Below are positions 30,187 to 38,951 of a DNA stretch of 64,000 nucleotides, piece by piece. Source of the DNA: Bacteroidota bacterium. GTDB taxonomy: Bacteria > Bacteroidota > Bacteroidia > UKL13-3. Each line of letters starts with the position of its first letter. Within the stretch, counting starts at the first letter, position 1. The stretch spans positions 62,001-126,000 of the forward strand of contig CANJUD010000009.1 in the NCBI GenBank assembly GCA_947477885.1, given 5' to 3'. The notes below the pieces were generated by a model. That model was not told the origin of the DNA. It did not search any database and was given only the letters and a program-made list of their open reading frames with translations. The position numbers were made by a program, and so were the translations under genes.

Positions 30187-31479
30187 TTAAAACTTATAGT
30201 TTGTTTGAATACCCAATCCTAATCCTGACTGATACTTGGGTGCGATGAGAGCTTCAATACTATATAACTTAACAGAAAAATACCATTTCTGCTTCGTGTT
30301 TTTTTTAATATAATAGTTGTAGAATAAGTCTATATTAAAATCTCCATAGCCACCAAATCTAATTTGGGGACTCCACGTATGTTTCCTTTTCAAAGCATCT
30401 ACCCCCAAGGTCAGTTGCGGTTTATAGGAGGCTTGCATCATATAATCTAATTTTACATATGCATTATTATATGCTTTTCCATTTGTATATATTTTGGAAA
30501 TTTTCAAAACAAAAATTGCGGGAAGAATGGAATTATTTTTTAAATAGTTATAGTGTGAATTTAAAATAGTTTTTACGCTATCACTCAGGCGATCTGTATA
30601 GTTTTTACCAGTGATTGCGGTAATATTCCCTACATCCAAACCACTGAATCGGAGTGAGCTATCCCAGCTTAGGTTTTTATTATTTTTGTTCCAACTTATA
30701 AATCCCAAGTCTGTAACAACTGCTTCAATCCATATAGGTATTTTGGCTTTGCGAATATTAAAATACTGTTGATATCTTAAATCAATAGATGCCCCATTTC
30801 CTCCAAATCCAAAAACTTTATTTGTAGTTGAAGAGCGGTAATCTACATTCCATCTTGCATCTATATAATCTCCATTTTGTTGTGTAAATATTTGAGTATT
30901 GTTTAAATTTATATAGGTATAATTATTCCCCGAAACATAGTTGATTGAAGTGGTTAGTATAGGCACATTTTGTCTGCGATTAAAATAACAAAATGAAACC
31001 CCTACTTTATGCCAACTTATAGAACGAAACAATAAACTTGTATTATCCAAATTTTTTCCAGCATAAGGCGCATTACCTCTAGATGCAAGGCCCGCCAAAT
31101 CTTTACCAATGCTTCCATCAAAATGTGAACGGAAACCATAATGTATGTCATTCAAAAAATAATCTTCCCGTTTATATACTATATCTGTAATAAAATCTTG
31201 CCCTAATATTGAAGTACTTTTCAGATTTCTATTTAATAAGTTTATATCCTCTTTGGTGAAATACTTCCCCATAAAATAATCATAAATTGATTTGTTGGCA
31301 ATACCTCGTGAATCCAATAAATACGTTGATTTCAAGGTTATTTCTTGAAAACAATCAATTCTCCTAATTTCTGAACTCGAATCTTTCTTTGGTGTATTTG
31401 AAACAACTTTTCCGCAAGTATATCCTATACAAACCAAGTAAAAAAAAGCAAAAAGTATGATATTATAATTTCGTTTCAT
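30187..31479 (-). CDS. Outer-membrane beta-barrel-like protein, DUF5723 type
   Basis: About 430 residues with a signal peptide (MKRNYNIILFAFFYLVCIGYTCG). The rest is dense in alternating aromatic/polar strands ending in QTNYKF, as in outer-membrane barrels. The region SHFDGSIGKDLAGLASRGNAPYAGK resembles DUF5723 proteins. I chose the ATG at 31479; one at 31488 is also in frame. The 5' end overlaps the end of the lipoprotein gene by 17-26 bases, so the two are translationally coupled. The pairing suggests an outer-membrane complex; no function is known to me. Confidence 0.75.
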   Translation of the reverse strand: MKRNYNIILFAFFYLVCIGYTCGKVVSNTPKKDSSSEIRRIDCFQEITLKSTYLLDSRGIANKSIYDYFMGKYFTKEDINLLNRNLKSTSILGQDFITDIVYKREDYFLNDIHYGFRSHFDGSIGKDLAGLASRGNAPYAGKNLDNTSLLFRSISWHKVGVSFCYFNRRQNVPILTTSINYVSGNNYTYINLNNTQIFTQQNGDYIDARWNVDYRSSTTNKVFGFGGNGASIDLRYQQYFNIRKAKIPIWIEAVVTDLGFISWNKNNKNLSWDSSLRFSGLDVGNITAITGKNYTDRLSDSVKTILNSHYNYLKNNSILPAIFVLKISKIYTNGKAYNNAYVKLDYMMQASYKPQLTLGVDALKRKHTWSPQIRFGGYGDFNIDLFYNYYIKKNTKQKWYFSVKLYSIEALIAPKYQSGLGLGIQTNYKF

Positions 31480-33565
31480 ATAATACATCTGCTGCTATTT
31501 TTACATCCATAAAATACGTGTCATAAAAAGTTCCATTCCCACTTTTTGTATTTACCCAAGCAATAATTACTATATAATATCCTTGTTTTAGTGCCGCCAA
31601 TTCATCGGTATTTGCAAACTGTTGAAGTACTGATTTTACTGGATTGCAAAACGCAGGATTGGCATTGTTATGTATACCCGCCGTGATATAAGTTGAATTG
31701 GTAAAAAATGAATCGATGGCTTTTTTATCAGCACCCAAAACATATACTTTTATTTTTGCTTCCACCGGAAAAGCATTGTCTACAGTAATTCGCAACAGTG
31801 CTTCCTTTACTTGTCTGTCTTGATCCAAATGCGGGAAATTATATTTTATAGTATCAACCAATTGTAATCCTTGAGCTATAACTTGTACAGGCATTTGTAC
31901 ATTTAAATCAGCTTTTATATAACTTGTACCGTAGAAAAAATCACCATAATTATATACATTTCCATTGGGATTAGTAATTGCTGTAGCTTTAACATGATAA
32001 CCTGTGGGCATACTTTGTATAATAGAAGTAATATTAGAATTTGACTCTGTAATATCAAACACACTTCTCACCGGGTTATTGGGGAAATACAATCCACGAC
32101 CAATGGTAAATGGCTTGTTAAAATTACTTCCAGTAAGCTGTTGTGTTCCGCTACTGGTATAAAAATCGAGTTGATCAAAATTTATTTGTGCACTGGCTCC
32201 AATACTGTTTTCAACCGATAAAGAAGTTTTTAGTTGGCTTAACACAAATTTACCCGCAGCTACCTTTTTAAATATATTTAAATTGGGTTCATTTTTTTCT
32301 ATTACAAATTTTTGTTGCCCAAAATACCCCTCCCCTTTTTTAATATTAAACTGTTTAAATTTGAGAACAAATTTAATATAATCTTTATCTGTAATAGTAA
32401 CTGGAATACCTGTAGAATCAGCACTTGCAGAAACATGTATATTTAAGTAATTAGTCTTGGTTTTATCCGGACCTGTTAAATCGAGTTTGTAGCCACTCCA
32501 GTCGATATTTGAATTGGATTGTACTGCATTGGGGTAAGCACCTTTGCTAATGGTAAAAGGCAAATTATATAATGATGCATTTTTAGTAGTTTGCGGAAAT
32601 ACGAGTTGTAATTTTAAGTTTTCGGCAAAAGTACTATATGCAGAAAAGTCAATTATTGCGGTATCAAATTCTATACTTTTTAACTGGGCATCGTTAATTT
32701 TAAAATTGAAACCGTAATCAAAAGCTATTAACTCTCGTTTGGGAAAAACAGCTGTAATGCTTGATACTTTAAGGTTTCTGATACTAATTTTAAATATACT
32801 TGCATTGGCTGTATCAATTAAAACTTGTGTGCTTCCACTGCCTGGTGAGTATAAGTTTAATACCGTTCCCACCATCAAGCCTTCTACTTTTTTGCCTGCC
32901 AATGATATGCTGTGAACTACATTACCACCATTTGCAGTAATAAGTTTAAAAGTATCCTGTGCTACCAAACTATTATCCGATTTGTTCTTTAACTGAAATA
33001 TAAAATCTTGCAAATCGACCGGGAAATTATTGGTTAAATTTATCTCCAATTGTCCATCTAAAATTTGTGCCTCTTTAAATAAAGAACCCAGATTAACATC
33101 GGTAGAATTGGCATTGGTAGTTGAGATAGCGGGTATAGCCAACATGCTGCCCTGATTAGCAATTACCGTAGCACCGCCCACGCCACCTTGCTCGCATATT
33201 TGACCCAATGACAATGAATGTATGATAGTATTGTCGCTCAAAGTCATGTCCTTTAGTGCCATGGTGGATGATATACCTGTATCAGGCAATTTGAGCAGTT
33301 CGTTTACCGTTTTATTATATAATGTTTGATGGTATCTGATATCAATGGTGTGATCAGGATTCACAAAAGTAAATGAATCGGGCAACAGGCTATTAACCGT
33401 GAGATTGGCATGTGCCAAGGGTGCCAGCCATTCGCTATCATAGCTGGGGCTTTTGCTACGTCTGCATTGGGCAAAGCTAATACATATGATAACAGCCGCT
33501 AGCAGGTGCAGTATGGAGCACTTGCTGTATTTATGAAACTTATATTTATAGTTTTTGACTCCCAA
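31463..33565 (-). CDS. Large predicted lipoprotein partnering the DUF5723 protein
   Basis: A 700-residue protein. Residues 19-34 (LHLLAAVIICISFAQC) form a lipoprotein signal peptide with C34 as the acylated residue. The body is rich in beta strands and Ser/Asn/Thr and has no catalytic motif that I recognise; repeated phrases such as ITVDNAFPVEAKIKVYVLG and LEINLTNNFPVDLQDFIFQL suggest duplicated immunoglobulin-like or LEA-like sandwich domains. The only plausible start is TTG at 33565, 18 bases after a -7 box, preceded by no in-frame ATG. It is the first gene of a three-gene unit with the barrel protein and the glycosyltransferase. Confidence 0.75.
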   Translation of the reverse strand: MGVKNYKYKFHKYSKCSILHLLAAVIICISFAQCRRSKSPSYDSEWLAPLAHANLTVNSLLPDSFTFVNPDHTIDIRYHQTLYNKTVNELLKLPDTGISSTMALKDMTLSDNTIIHSLSLGQICEQGGVGGATVIANQGSMLAIPAISTTNANSTDVNLGSLFKEAQILDGQLEINLTNNFPVDLQDFIFQLKNKSDNSLVAQDTFKLITANGGNVVHSISLAGKKVEGLMVGTVLNLYSPGSGSTQVLIDTANASIFKISIRNLKVSSITAVFPKRELIAFDYGFNFKINDAQLKSIEFDTAIIDFSAYSTFAENLKLQLVFPQTTKNASLYNLPFTISKGAYPNAVQSNSNIDWSGYKLDLTGPDKTKTNYLNIHVSASADSTGIPVTITDKDYIKFVLKFKQFNIKKGEGYFGQQKFVIEKNEPNLNIFKKVAAGKFVLSQLKTSLSVENSIGASAQINFDQLDFYTSSGTQQLTGSNFNKPFTIGRGLYFPNNPVRSVFDITESNSNITSIIQSMPTGYHVKATAITNPNGNVYNYGDFFYGTSYIKADLNVQMPVQVIAQGLQLVDTIKYNFPHLDQDRQVKEALLRITVDNAFPVEAKIKVYVLGADKKAIDSFFTNSTYITAGIHNNANPAFCNPVKSVLQQFANTDELAALKQGYYIVIIAWVNTKSGNGTFYDTYFMDVKIAADVLYETKL

Positions 33566-33582
33566 TTTTATGCGATAGTGTG

Positions 33583-33590
33583 CAAAGATA
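33583..33590 (-). promoter_or_regulatory. -7 promoter box of the lipoprotein/barrel/GT2 unit
   Basis: The minus strand reads TATCTTTG followed by CAC, matching TAnnTTTG. It lies 18 bases from the TTG start and supports that start. Confidence 0.45.
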
Positions 33591-33641
33591 CAGAAGGGTT
33601 TTTAAATTCACCCCACCCGCTTACCTCCGCAAAAGCTTATA

Positions 33642-33662
33642 CTTCGCTCCTCGCAATGACGG
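33642..33662. repeat. Dispersed repeat CTTCGCTCCTCGCAATGACGG
   Basis: This 21-base string, reversed CCGTCATTGCGAGGAGCGAAG, is a dispersed intergenic repeat that I recognise from many bacterial genomes. Only one copy is seen in this window. It lies in the 101-base gap between ispB-like gene and the lipoprotein gene. Confidence 0.5.
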
Positions 33663-33666
33663 AATC

Positions 33667-34638
33667 TTACCTATCCCGCCTAATCACCATCTCCACTAAT
33701 ATATTTATGTGCTTATAACTATCATGGTTTTTATAAGACTCCATCAATAGCATAGCTTCATCAATTAATTTTTCCATTTTTGTTGCAGCATATTCAATAC
33801 CGTTATAATGTTTTACATAATCGAAAACTTTTTTTACGTGCTTTGTACTTTTATTATATTTTTTTACGGTGTTGATAATTTCTTGTTTTTCGGATGAAGT
33901 GCAATTGTTTAATGTATATATCAATGGCAAGGTCATTTTGCGTTCTTTAATATCTATGCCACGGGGTTTGCCTATGTCGGCTTCACTATAGTCTAGTATA
34001 TCATCCTTTATCTGAAATGCCATTCCTATTTTTTCGCCAAAGCTTATCATGTTTTTTATTTCTTCTTCGCTTGCACCCGCAGATGCTGCACCTACAGCAC
34101 AACATGAGGCTATAAGCGATGCAGTTTTTTTTCTTATAATATCATAATATATAGCTTCGGTAATATCCATGCGACGTGCTTTTTCTATTTGCAAAAGTTC
34201 ACCCTCACTCATCTCACGCACAGCATTGCTTACTATTTTAAGCAAGTCAAAATCATTATTGTCTACTGAAAGGAGTAATCCCTTGGCCAGTAAATAATCG
34301 CCCACCAGCACAGCAATTTTGTTTTTCCAAATCGCATTGATGCTAAACATCCCTCTGCGTTCATCGGAATCATCAACAACATCATCATGCACGAGTGTGG
34401 CAGTGTGAAGCAGTTCGACCAATGATGCACCACGATAAGTTGCCTCCGTAATTCCACCATGTAAATTGGCTGTAGCAAATACAAATAAAGGGCGTAACTG
34501 CTTGCCTTTTCGTTTTACAATATAAGTCATCACCGTGTCAAGCAGCGGCACGCTTGATTTCATGGCGAGTCGGAACTTTTGCTCAAATTGCTTGAGCTCA
34601 GTTTCAAAATCTTTTTTTATGATATCGAATGAAGACAA
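33667..34638 (-). CDS. Polyprenyl diphosphate synthase (IspB/octaprenyl type)
   Basis: A 323-residue trans-prenyltransferase that condenses isopentenyl diphosphate onto an allylic primer to make the C35-C45 chain for menaquinone. The first aspartate-rich motif is DDVVD (85-89) in LVHDDVVDDSDERRG; the second is KDDILDYSEADIGKPRGIDI, about residues 210-230. GKQLRPLFVFA and KMTLPLIYTL are also standard. The start is TTG at 34638. menA at 45.6 kb would use the product. It is separated from the six-gene cluster upstream by a repeat-bearing gap, so joint transcription is uncertain. Confidence 0.93.
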   Translation of the reverse strand: MSSFDIIKKDFETELKQFEQKFRLAMKSSVPLLDTVMTYIVKRKGKQLRPLFVFATANLHGGITEATYRGASLVELLHTATLVHDDVVDDSDERRGMFSINAIWKNKIAVLVGDYLLAKGLLLSVDNNDFDLLKIVSNAVREMSEGELLQIEKARRMDITEAIYYDIIRKKTASLIASCCAVGAASAGASEEEIKNMISFGEKIGMAFQIKDDILDYSEADIGKPRGIDIKERKMTLPLIYTLNNCTSSEKQEIINTVKKYNKSTKHVKKVFDYVKHYNGIEYAATKMEKLIDEAMLLMESYKNHDSYKHINILVEMVIRRDR

Positions 34639-34719
34639 TTGGTAAAGGTCGTATTATGTTGCTTAAGAGAATGCAATTATACTACAAACTAAAGGGCAAA
34701 GTGGTTTTGAAAAAAATAA

Positions 34720-34907
34720 AATTTACCTCATACCCAACTCGCTTCGCTTGTCACCCCTCTCCATGGAGGACATGGGTTTGTGAAGTATCATTTTTAACTT
34801 CTGAAATAAATCCTAAATTGATATATTATTCTAAATATATAACGCTTCTCATCACCCCTATCCTCCCAGGAGAGGAGATGTTCTTCTAATAGAACGTGGG
34901 TGAGGTG
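34720..34907. repeat. Two imperfect copies of a CCTC...GGAGG palindromic intergenic repeat
   Basis: Copy A (about 34750-34785) holds the perfect palindrome CTCCATGGAG at 34759-34768 between CACCC and GGGTTTG. Copy B (about 34850-34905) runs CATCACCCCTATCCTCCC, AGGAGAGGAG, and later GTGGGTGAGG, with GTTCT/AGAAC arms inside. Both have the plan (T)CACCCC - palindromic CTCC/GGAG - GGG(TGAGG). A related palindrome occurs in ileS at 61875. Confidence 0.6.
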
Positions 34908-35108
34908 CTATCTGTCCTTCTTATTAATACTATCGTGCTTAATAATACTATCCCGCCCAACTGATTTGAGAATTTCGTAGCGGTTGCTATCGGCTTTTAA
35001 AACTTCCGTATCTGAGAGGTGTTGAGGTTTCATATACATTGATAGGACGCCAAGCAGTATAAAAATTCCAATAATTAAAGCAAAATATTGCCATTTAAGT
35101 TTTTCCAT
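34908..35108 (-). CDS. Small single-pass membrane protein at the end of the VTC/HlyD/TolC cluster
   Basis: A 66-residue protein: short basic start (MEKLKW), one membrane helix (about 7-27, YFALIIGIFILLGVLSMYM) and a charged tail rich in Asp, Lys and Ser. It starts 2 bases after the TolC stop and is the last gene of the cluster. No family recognised. By context it may be an accessory subunit of the proposed envelope complex. Confidence 0.7.
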   Translation of the reverse strand: MEKLKWQYFALIIGIFILLGVLSMYMKPQHLSDTEVLKADSNRYEILKSVGRDSIIKHDSINKKDR

Positions 35109-35110
35109 TT

Positions 35111-36391
35111 TTATTCAAATTTTGTATGATAAGCATCCAATAATTTTGTATATAATATCATATCATAATGGTATTGCAATAAACTAGCTTCTGCTTTTTC
35201 AAGTCTCTCTTCGGCAGATTCAAGTTCGAAATAAGTGGTGTTTCCAAGGGCAAATGCTTTGCGTTCTAAATTAGTTTCCGACCTCAGATATTCTAATTGT
35301 TTGCTGATTATTAAGTATGCTTCATGAGTAAGTCTAAGTTGCTCTTTCAACTGATTTATTTTTGATCTAAGTTCAAAATCGAGCTGAGCTATTTTATAGC
35401 TATATCTTTTTTGCTCAATTTGCGATTGTGCTATTAATGACTGGGGTTGCATTTTATTGAACAAGGGGATATTTACATAAAACGCAACATACTTCGACAG
35501 GTTAGTATTGAACTGTGTGCTAAGCTCCATCTGCACCAAGCTTGAGCTGCGTGTAACCCAGCCAGCCATAATTCCCGCCGTAGGGTAGCGTGTCGACTTA
35601 TATAAATTAATTCTCTGGGTTTCGAGCGATGCCATACTTTGATAAGTATGATATATCGGAAAATTACTTACTAAAAAATTATCTTCTTGAACGACAGAAG
35701 GATCGATTTTTTCTGGAGCTTTTATATTGATAGAATCTGTAGTATAGCAAATACCTTGAATTTGTTTATAATATAAATTTTGCTGATTTTTCATTTTGGC
35801 AATGTTCAATTTATATAATTCAACATACGATTCTATATGCGGAAGCTCCTTGGCGGCCAATATGCCACCATTTATCATCTTCTTAATTTCCTTTTCCTTA
35901 TGTTGCCATTGTTCAGCTACTTTATTTGCCTGTAAAACTTGTGCATCTGTTTGCCAATATTTATAGTATAATATAATAATTTGGGTTTTTAATTCAAATA
36001 AATTCTGACGGTATTGTTGATGCGAAACTTGTTTCCCTATATCATACATTTGCCCAGTATAATAGTTTTTACCACCGTCAAAAAGTAACCAATCCGATTG
36101 TATATTAAATGAGTATACCTGGCTGCTGAAATTACTTAACACATTGGTTGCAGGGTCGATGAACAAACCCCAGTTATAGGTATTTCGCATGCCTGCCGAT
36201 AACTGGGGTAAATAATTATAGTTGTTATATTTGGATGCCTGTTCATATTTCATACTATCAATAGCAGCATCTTTAATACTCATATTGTTTTTGAATGCGA
36301 GCAATACCAAATCGTCCAAGCTACTTGCTTGCTGGGCTTTTGCTTGGGAAATAAACAGCAGTATATATATACATATAATACTACTCCTCAT
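35111..36391 (-). CDS. TolC-family outer-membrane efflux protein
   Basis: About 425 residues with a signal peptide (MRSSIICIYILLFISQAKAQ). I use the ATG at 36391; one at 36418 is also in frame but adds a stretch overlapping the DUF4956 gene. The protein has the TolC plan: a first repeat opening SLDDLVLLAFKNN, long coiled-coil helices, barrel strands (YSFNIQSDWLLFDGG) and a second repeat with YLRSETNLERKAFALGNT and FELESAEERLEKAEA. TolC trimers form the outer-membrane channel and periplasmic tunnel docked by HlyD-type adaptors, one of which is encoded in the same cluster. No RND, ABC or MFS pump gene is present. Confidence 0.9.
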   Translation of the reverse strand: MRSSIICIYILLFISQAKAQQASSLDDLVLLAFKNNMSIKDAAIDSMKYEQASKYNNYNYLPQLSAGMRNTYNWGLFIDPATNVLSNFSSQVYSFNIQSDWLLFDGGKNYYTGQMYDIGKQVSHQQYRQNLFELKTQIIILYYKYWQTDAQVLQANKVAEQWQHKEKEIKKMINGGILAAKELPHIESYVELYKLNIAKMKNQQNLYYKQIQGICYTTDSINIKAPEKIDPSVVQEDNFLVSNFPIYHTYQSMASLETQRINLYKSTRYPTAGIMAGWVTRSSSLVQMELSTQFNTNLSKYVAFYVNIPLFNKMQPQSLIAQSQIEQKRYSYKIAQLDFELRSKINQLKEQLRLTHEAYLIISKQLEYLRSETNLERKAFALGNTTYFELESAEERLEKAEASLLQYHYDMILYTKLLDAYHTKFE

Positions 36392-37055
36392 CAAAGAATA
36401 AATTAACGTGTTGTACATTATCCATCAATTTTAGTTCTTTTACCAATACTTGGCTGTTCTCTTCTTTCTTTAATTTAATATAATATGACAACTCCAAATA
36501 TTGATTATTTTCTTCACCCAATGCTTTTACATTAACCAAAGAATATTTTCTGCAAAATTTACCTATCACCAAGCTGGCATCGAAGCCATCATTGGTTTTA
36601 GCACTTACCACCATTTGCAATAAGAAATCACGCTTACGGGGTGCTGACATGTTTACTTTTACTATAATATAAAATACCACACCTACTATTATAGTTCCCA
36701 ATAATGCTACTTCATATATTCCCACGCCACTGGCAAGCCCGATTGCCAATGCAAAAAAGATAAACATAATATCCTGCGTATCCTTAACCGCCGTTCGGAA
36801 ACGGATGATGGACATGGCTCCTACCAATCCAAATGCAGTAGCTAAGTTATTCCCGATTACCATAATAACTACCGAAGTAATCATAGTGAGCATAATTAAC
36901 GAATTTACAAATGTGGTAGAATAACTTAGTCCTTTATAAGTTTGTCGGTATACAACCGAAATCATAATTCCGCAAACAAGTGCTACCAATAAATGGAGCA
37001 ATACCTCGCGGAAAGTTAATTGGTATAAATATATATCTTGTAATTGCTCATTCAT
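36381..37055 (-). CDS. DUF4956 membrane protein
   Basis: About 224 residues starting MNEQLQDIY (the ATG at 37067 gives four more). Four membrane helices are visible at about 20-40, 50-72, 95-115 and 118-140, with the conserved loop ATAFGLVGAMSIIRFRTAVKD between helices 2 and 3, the signature of DUF4956. A cytoplasmic domain of about 85 residues follows. The gene overlaps both neighbours (VTC upstream, TolC downstream). DUF4956 proteins are, to my knowledge, regularly encoded next to VTC-domain proteins, which suggests a membrane partner of the polymerase-like subunit. The mechanism is not known. Confidence 0.88.
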   Translation of the reverse strand: MNEQLQDIYLYQLTFREVLLHLLVALVCGIMISVVYRQTYKGLSYSTTFVNSLIMLTMITSVVIMVIGNNLATAFGLVGAMSIIRFRTAVKDTQDIMFIFFALAIGLASGVGIYEVALLGTIIVGVVFYIIVKVNMSAPRKRDFLLQMVVSAKTNDGFDASLVIGKFCRKYSLVNVKALGEENNQYLELSYYIKLKKEENSQVLVKELKLMDNVQHVNLFFDEE

Positions 37056-37863
37056 TGTAGGTAGCAAATGTTAAAGGTTTATATAGCCCTATGCGACTAT
37101 AACTAACGGGTGAAAAACGGTGAGAGGTATTAAGAAGATGGCTTTCAAGACCATCCGCATATTTGGAAATTGCTTTAAGGTTCAATTTAAATTCTTCTAT
37201 AATACTTAATGCCCAACGTGGTATCTCATCATGGTATTTTATTTCTAATACAAAATACTCGGGCGACAAATATTTTGCTCCTTGTTCTCCAAATATTTTA
37301 TTGAGTTGCGGATATATAGTAGTGCGTACATTTTTATCGAAAGTAATGCGTACACCTTTGTCGAACTTGCCCATATAGGCTTCACGTTCGTAGGTAACTA
37401 GGTTCAATGGCGACAATGAGTTCTTATAGAAATGATATAAAAACTTTTGTCCGTCGTACAAGTGCGTTTTATTATATAAATGTTTTTCTAAATTGCCCAA
37501 TTGCAATACTTCATTCAATGATGAATAAGGAATTTTTGCCCTGTGTTTCCCAATTCGCACGCCAACTTTTTTCTTAATTTCTAAAAAAGCAATACTATCT
37601 GATTGCTCAGTATCATATACGCGTATTCTAAATTTATTACGCAATTCTACCCCTTCCTTTTTCTCTTCATAATACTTCATAAAAGGAGTATCATAATATA
37701 CACTTCTCACGGTGTATTCACTAATTCCAAATTCATTCAACCCCGTAAATATGTCAGGCTCAACAAAAGGTTTAAGTCTGGCCCGAAGTTCCTCCAATCT
37801 ATTATTTGCCAAATAATATTTGCGTTCGTATCTATATTTTTCTATTTTGGTTGCCTCTATCAA
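37048..37863 (-). CDS. VTC-domain protein (polyphosphate polymerase-like)
   Basis: A 271-residue single-domain protein of the VTC/CYTH-like tunnel fold (PF09359). In yeast Vtc4 this fold makes polyphosphate from ATP. The tunnel motifs are all seen: YRYERKYYL (10-18), SVYYDTP (54-60), RNKFRIRVYD (75-84), EIKKKVGVRIGKHRAKI (95-111), YEREAY (158-163), VRITFDKNVRT (171-181), FVLEIKY (204-210) and SKYADGLES (233-241). This keeps the lysines and arginines that coordinate the phosphate chain and the metal-binding glutamates. There is no membrane segment. Its 3' end overlaps DUF4956, and HlyD is 12 bases upstream. Substrate by homology only; other triphosphate chemistry is possible. Confidence 0.88.
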   Translation of the reverse strand: MIEATKIEKYRYERKYYLANNRLEELRARLKPFVEPDIFTGLNEFGISEYTVRSVYYDTPFMKYYEEKKEGVELRNKFRIRVYDTEQSDSIAFLEIKKKVGVRIGKHRAKIPYSSLNEVLQLGNLEKHLYNKTHLYDGQKFLYHFYKNSLSPLNLVTYEREAYMGKFDKGVRITFDKNVRTTIYPQLNKIFGEQGAKYLSPEYFVLEIKYHDEIPRWALSIIEEFKLNLKAISKYADGLESHLLNTSHRFSPVSYSRIGLYKPLTFATYNE

Positions 37864-37875
37864 TGTATTATTATA

Positions 37876-38949
37876 TTACTTATAAAATATATCGCCCAAA
37901 ACTCTGTTCATATAATCCCACAAACTTATCTCATCGCAAATTATGGTTGATTTTGCAAAAATACCCGGCTGTGGATGTGTTGATTTTTTGATAATTCTAA
38001 AGGTAGCATATATAGCTTGTTTCCCTCCTACCAATTGTATTACATTGTCCATGCGGGTTACTTTGGCTTGCAGCGTTTCATCACTATTAAATAATTTAAG
38101 CATCACTACTGCTCCTGTTTTAAGATAATTTACTTCGCGTAAGGGAATGGGTGCGATTGCAATATATTCGGCAGTGTCTAGCAAATCCATTAATACTTCT
38201 ACCGCAGATACACCTCCTTTTTTTTGTTGAACCAACCCACCAAACGGTGCTTTAATAGCGAAGTTGTCCATCCGATGCTTCAACTCGTTAATTTGGTTTT
38301 CGATAGAATATATTTTTTGGCGGTTTAGCTCAAGCTCTTCTTGCTTATCACCGGTCATTAATTTTTGTAGTTGTGCTTCGGCTATTTGAATTCCGATTCG
38401 GGATAACTCCAATGCATCTTTGGAAACTTCTAATTGTTGGAAGGGCAATAAAGAATCGTGGTGAAGTTTAATATTACGTTCAACTACTTTTTTCTGTGTT
38501 ATATATTTTTCTTTGGCCAATCTCAAATTGGTTTTCGATTCTTCAATCACCTCTGGTTTTTGCCCTGTAGATATCACATTTAAAGAGGCTTTTTCAACCT
38601 CCAAAAGTCCTTGCAACCTTACCAAGTCGCTCTGTAATATTTTAGAGTACAAATGCCCTAGCACCTCCCCTTTTTGTATGTACTCTTTTTGCATTACCGA
38701 GGGTTCCATATAAAAGTCGAAAACCTCGCCTGACAAGAATTCGCGGCCTGAATAATTTGTGATAATGTCCAGTTCGTTGTTTTTGGTAGCTGTAGCTATT
38801 CGCCCATCAATATTTCGGCTCACCATCCACTCGTTTACTGGAAAAACTTTGCCCGTAGCATATATTTTATAAGTGATTTTTATCGGCAGAAGAAACAAGC
38901 CGCAAACTGCTGCGATGAGTATGATATAAATTATATATTTTTTGCTCAT
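37876..38949 (-). CDS. HlyD-family periplasmic adaptor (membrane fusion protein)
   Basis: A 357-residue protein with an uncleaved N-terminal membrane helix (about 4-24), a split lipoyl domain (IQKGEVLGHLYSKILQSDL ... DNFAIKAPFGGLVQQ), a long coiled-coil hairpin between them (about 115-235), and C-terminal beta-barrel and membrane-proximal parts. Such adaptors bridge an inner-membrane complex to TolC. It starts 2 bases after the propeller lipoprotein gene and is followed by VTC after 12 bases. No transporter of a usual partner class is encoded nearby, so its inner-membrane partner is open; DUF4956 is the obvious candidate in the cluster. Confidence 0.9.
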   Translation of the reverse strand: MSKKYIIYIILIAAVCGLFLLPIKITYKIYATGKVFPVNEWMVSRNIDGRIATATKNNELDIITNYSGREFLSGEVFDFYMEPSVMQKEYIQKGEVLGHLYSKILQSDLVRLQGLLEVEKASLNVISTGQKPEVIEESKTNLRLAKEKYITQKKVVERNIKLHHDSLLPFQQLEVSKDALELSRIGIQIAEAQLQKLMTGDKQEELELNRQKIYSIENQINELKHRMDNFAIKAPFGGLVQQKKGGVSAVEVLMDLLDTAEYIAIAPIPLREVNYLKTGAVVMLKLFNSDETLQAKVTRMDNVIQLVGGKQAIYATFRIIKKSTHPQPGIFAKSTIICDEISLWDYMNRVLGDIFYK

Positions 38950-38951
38950 TA

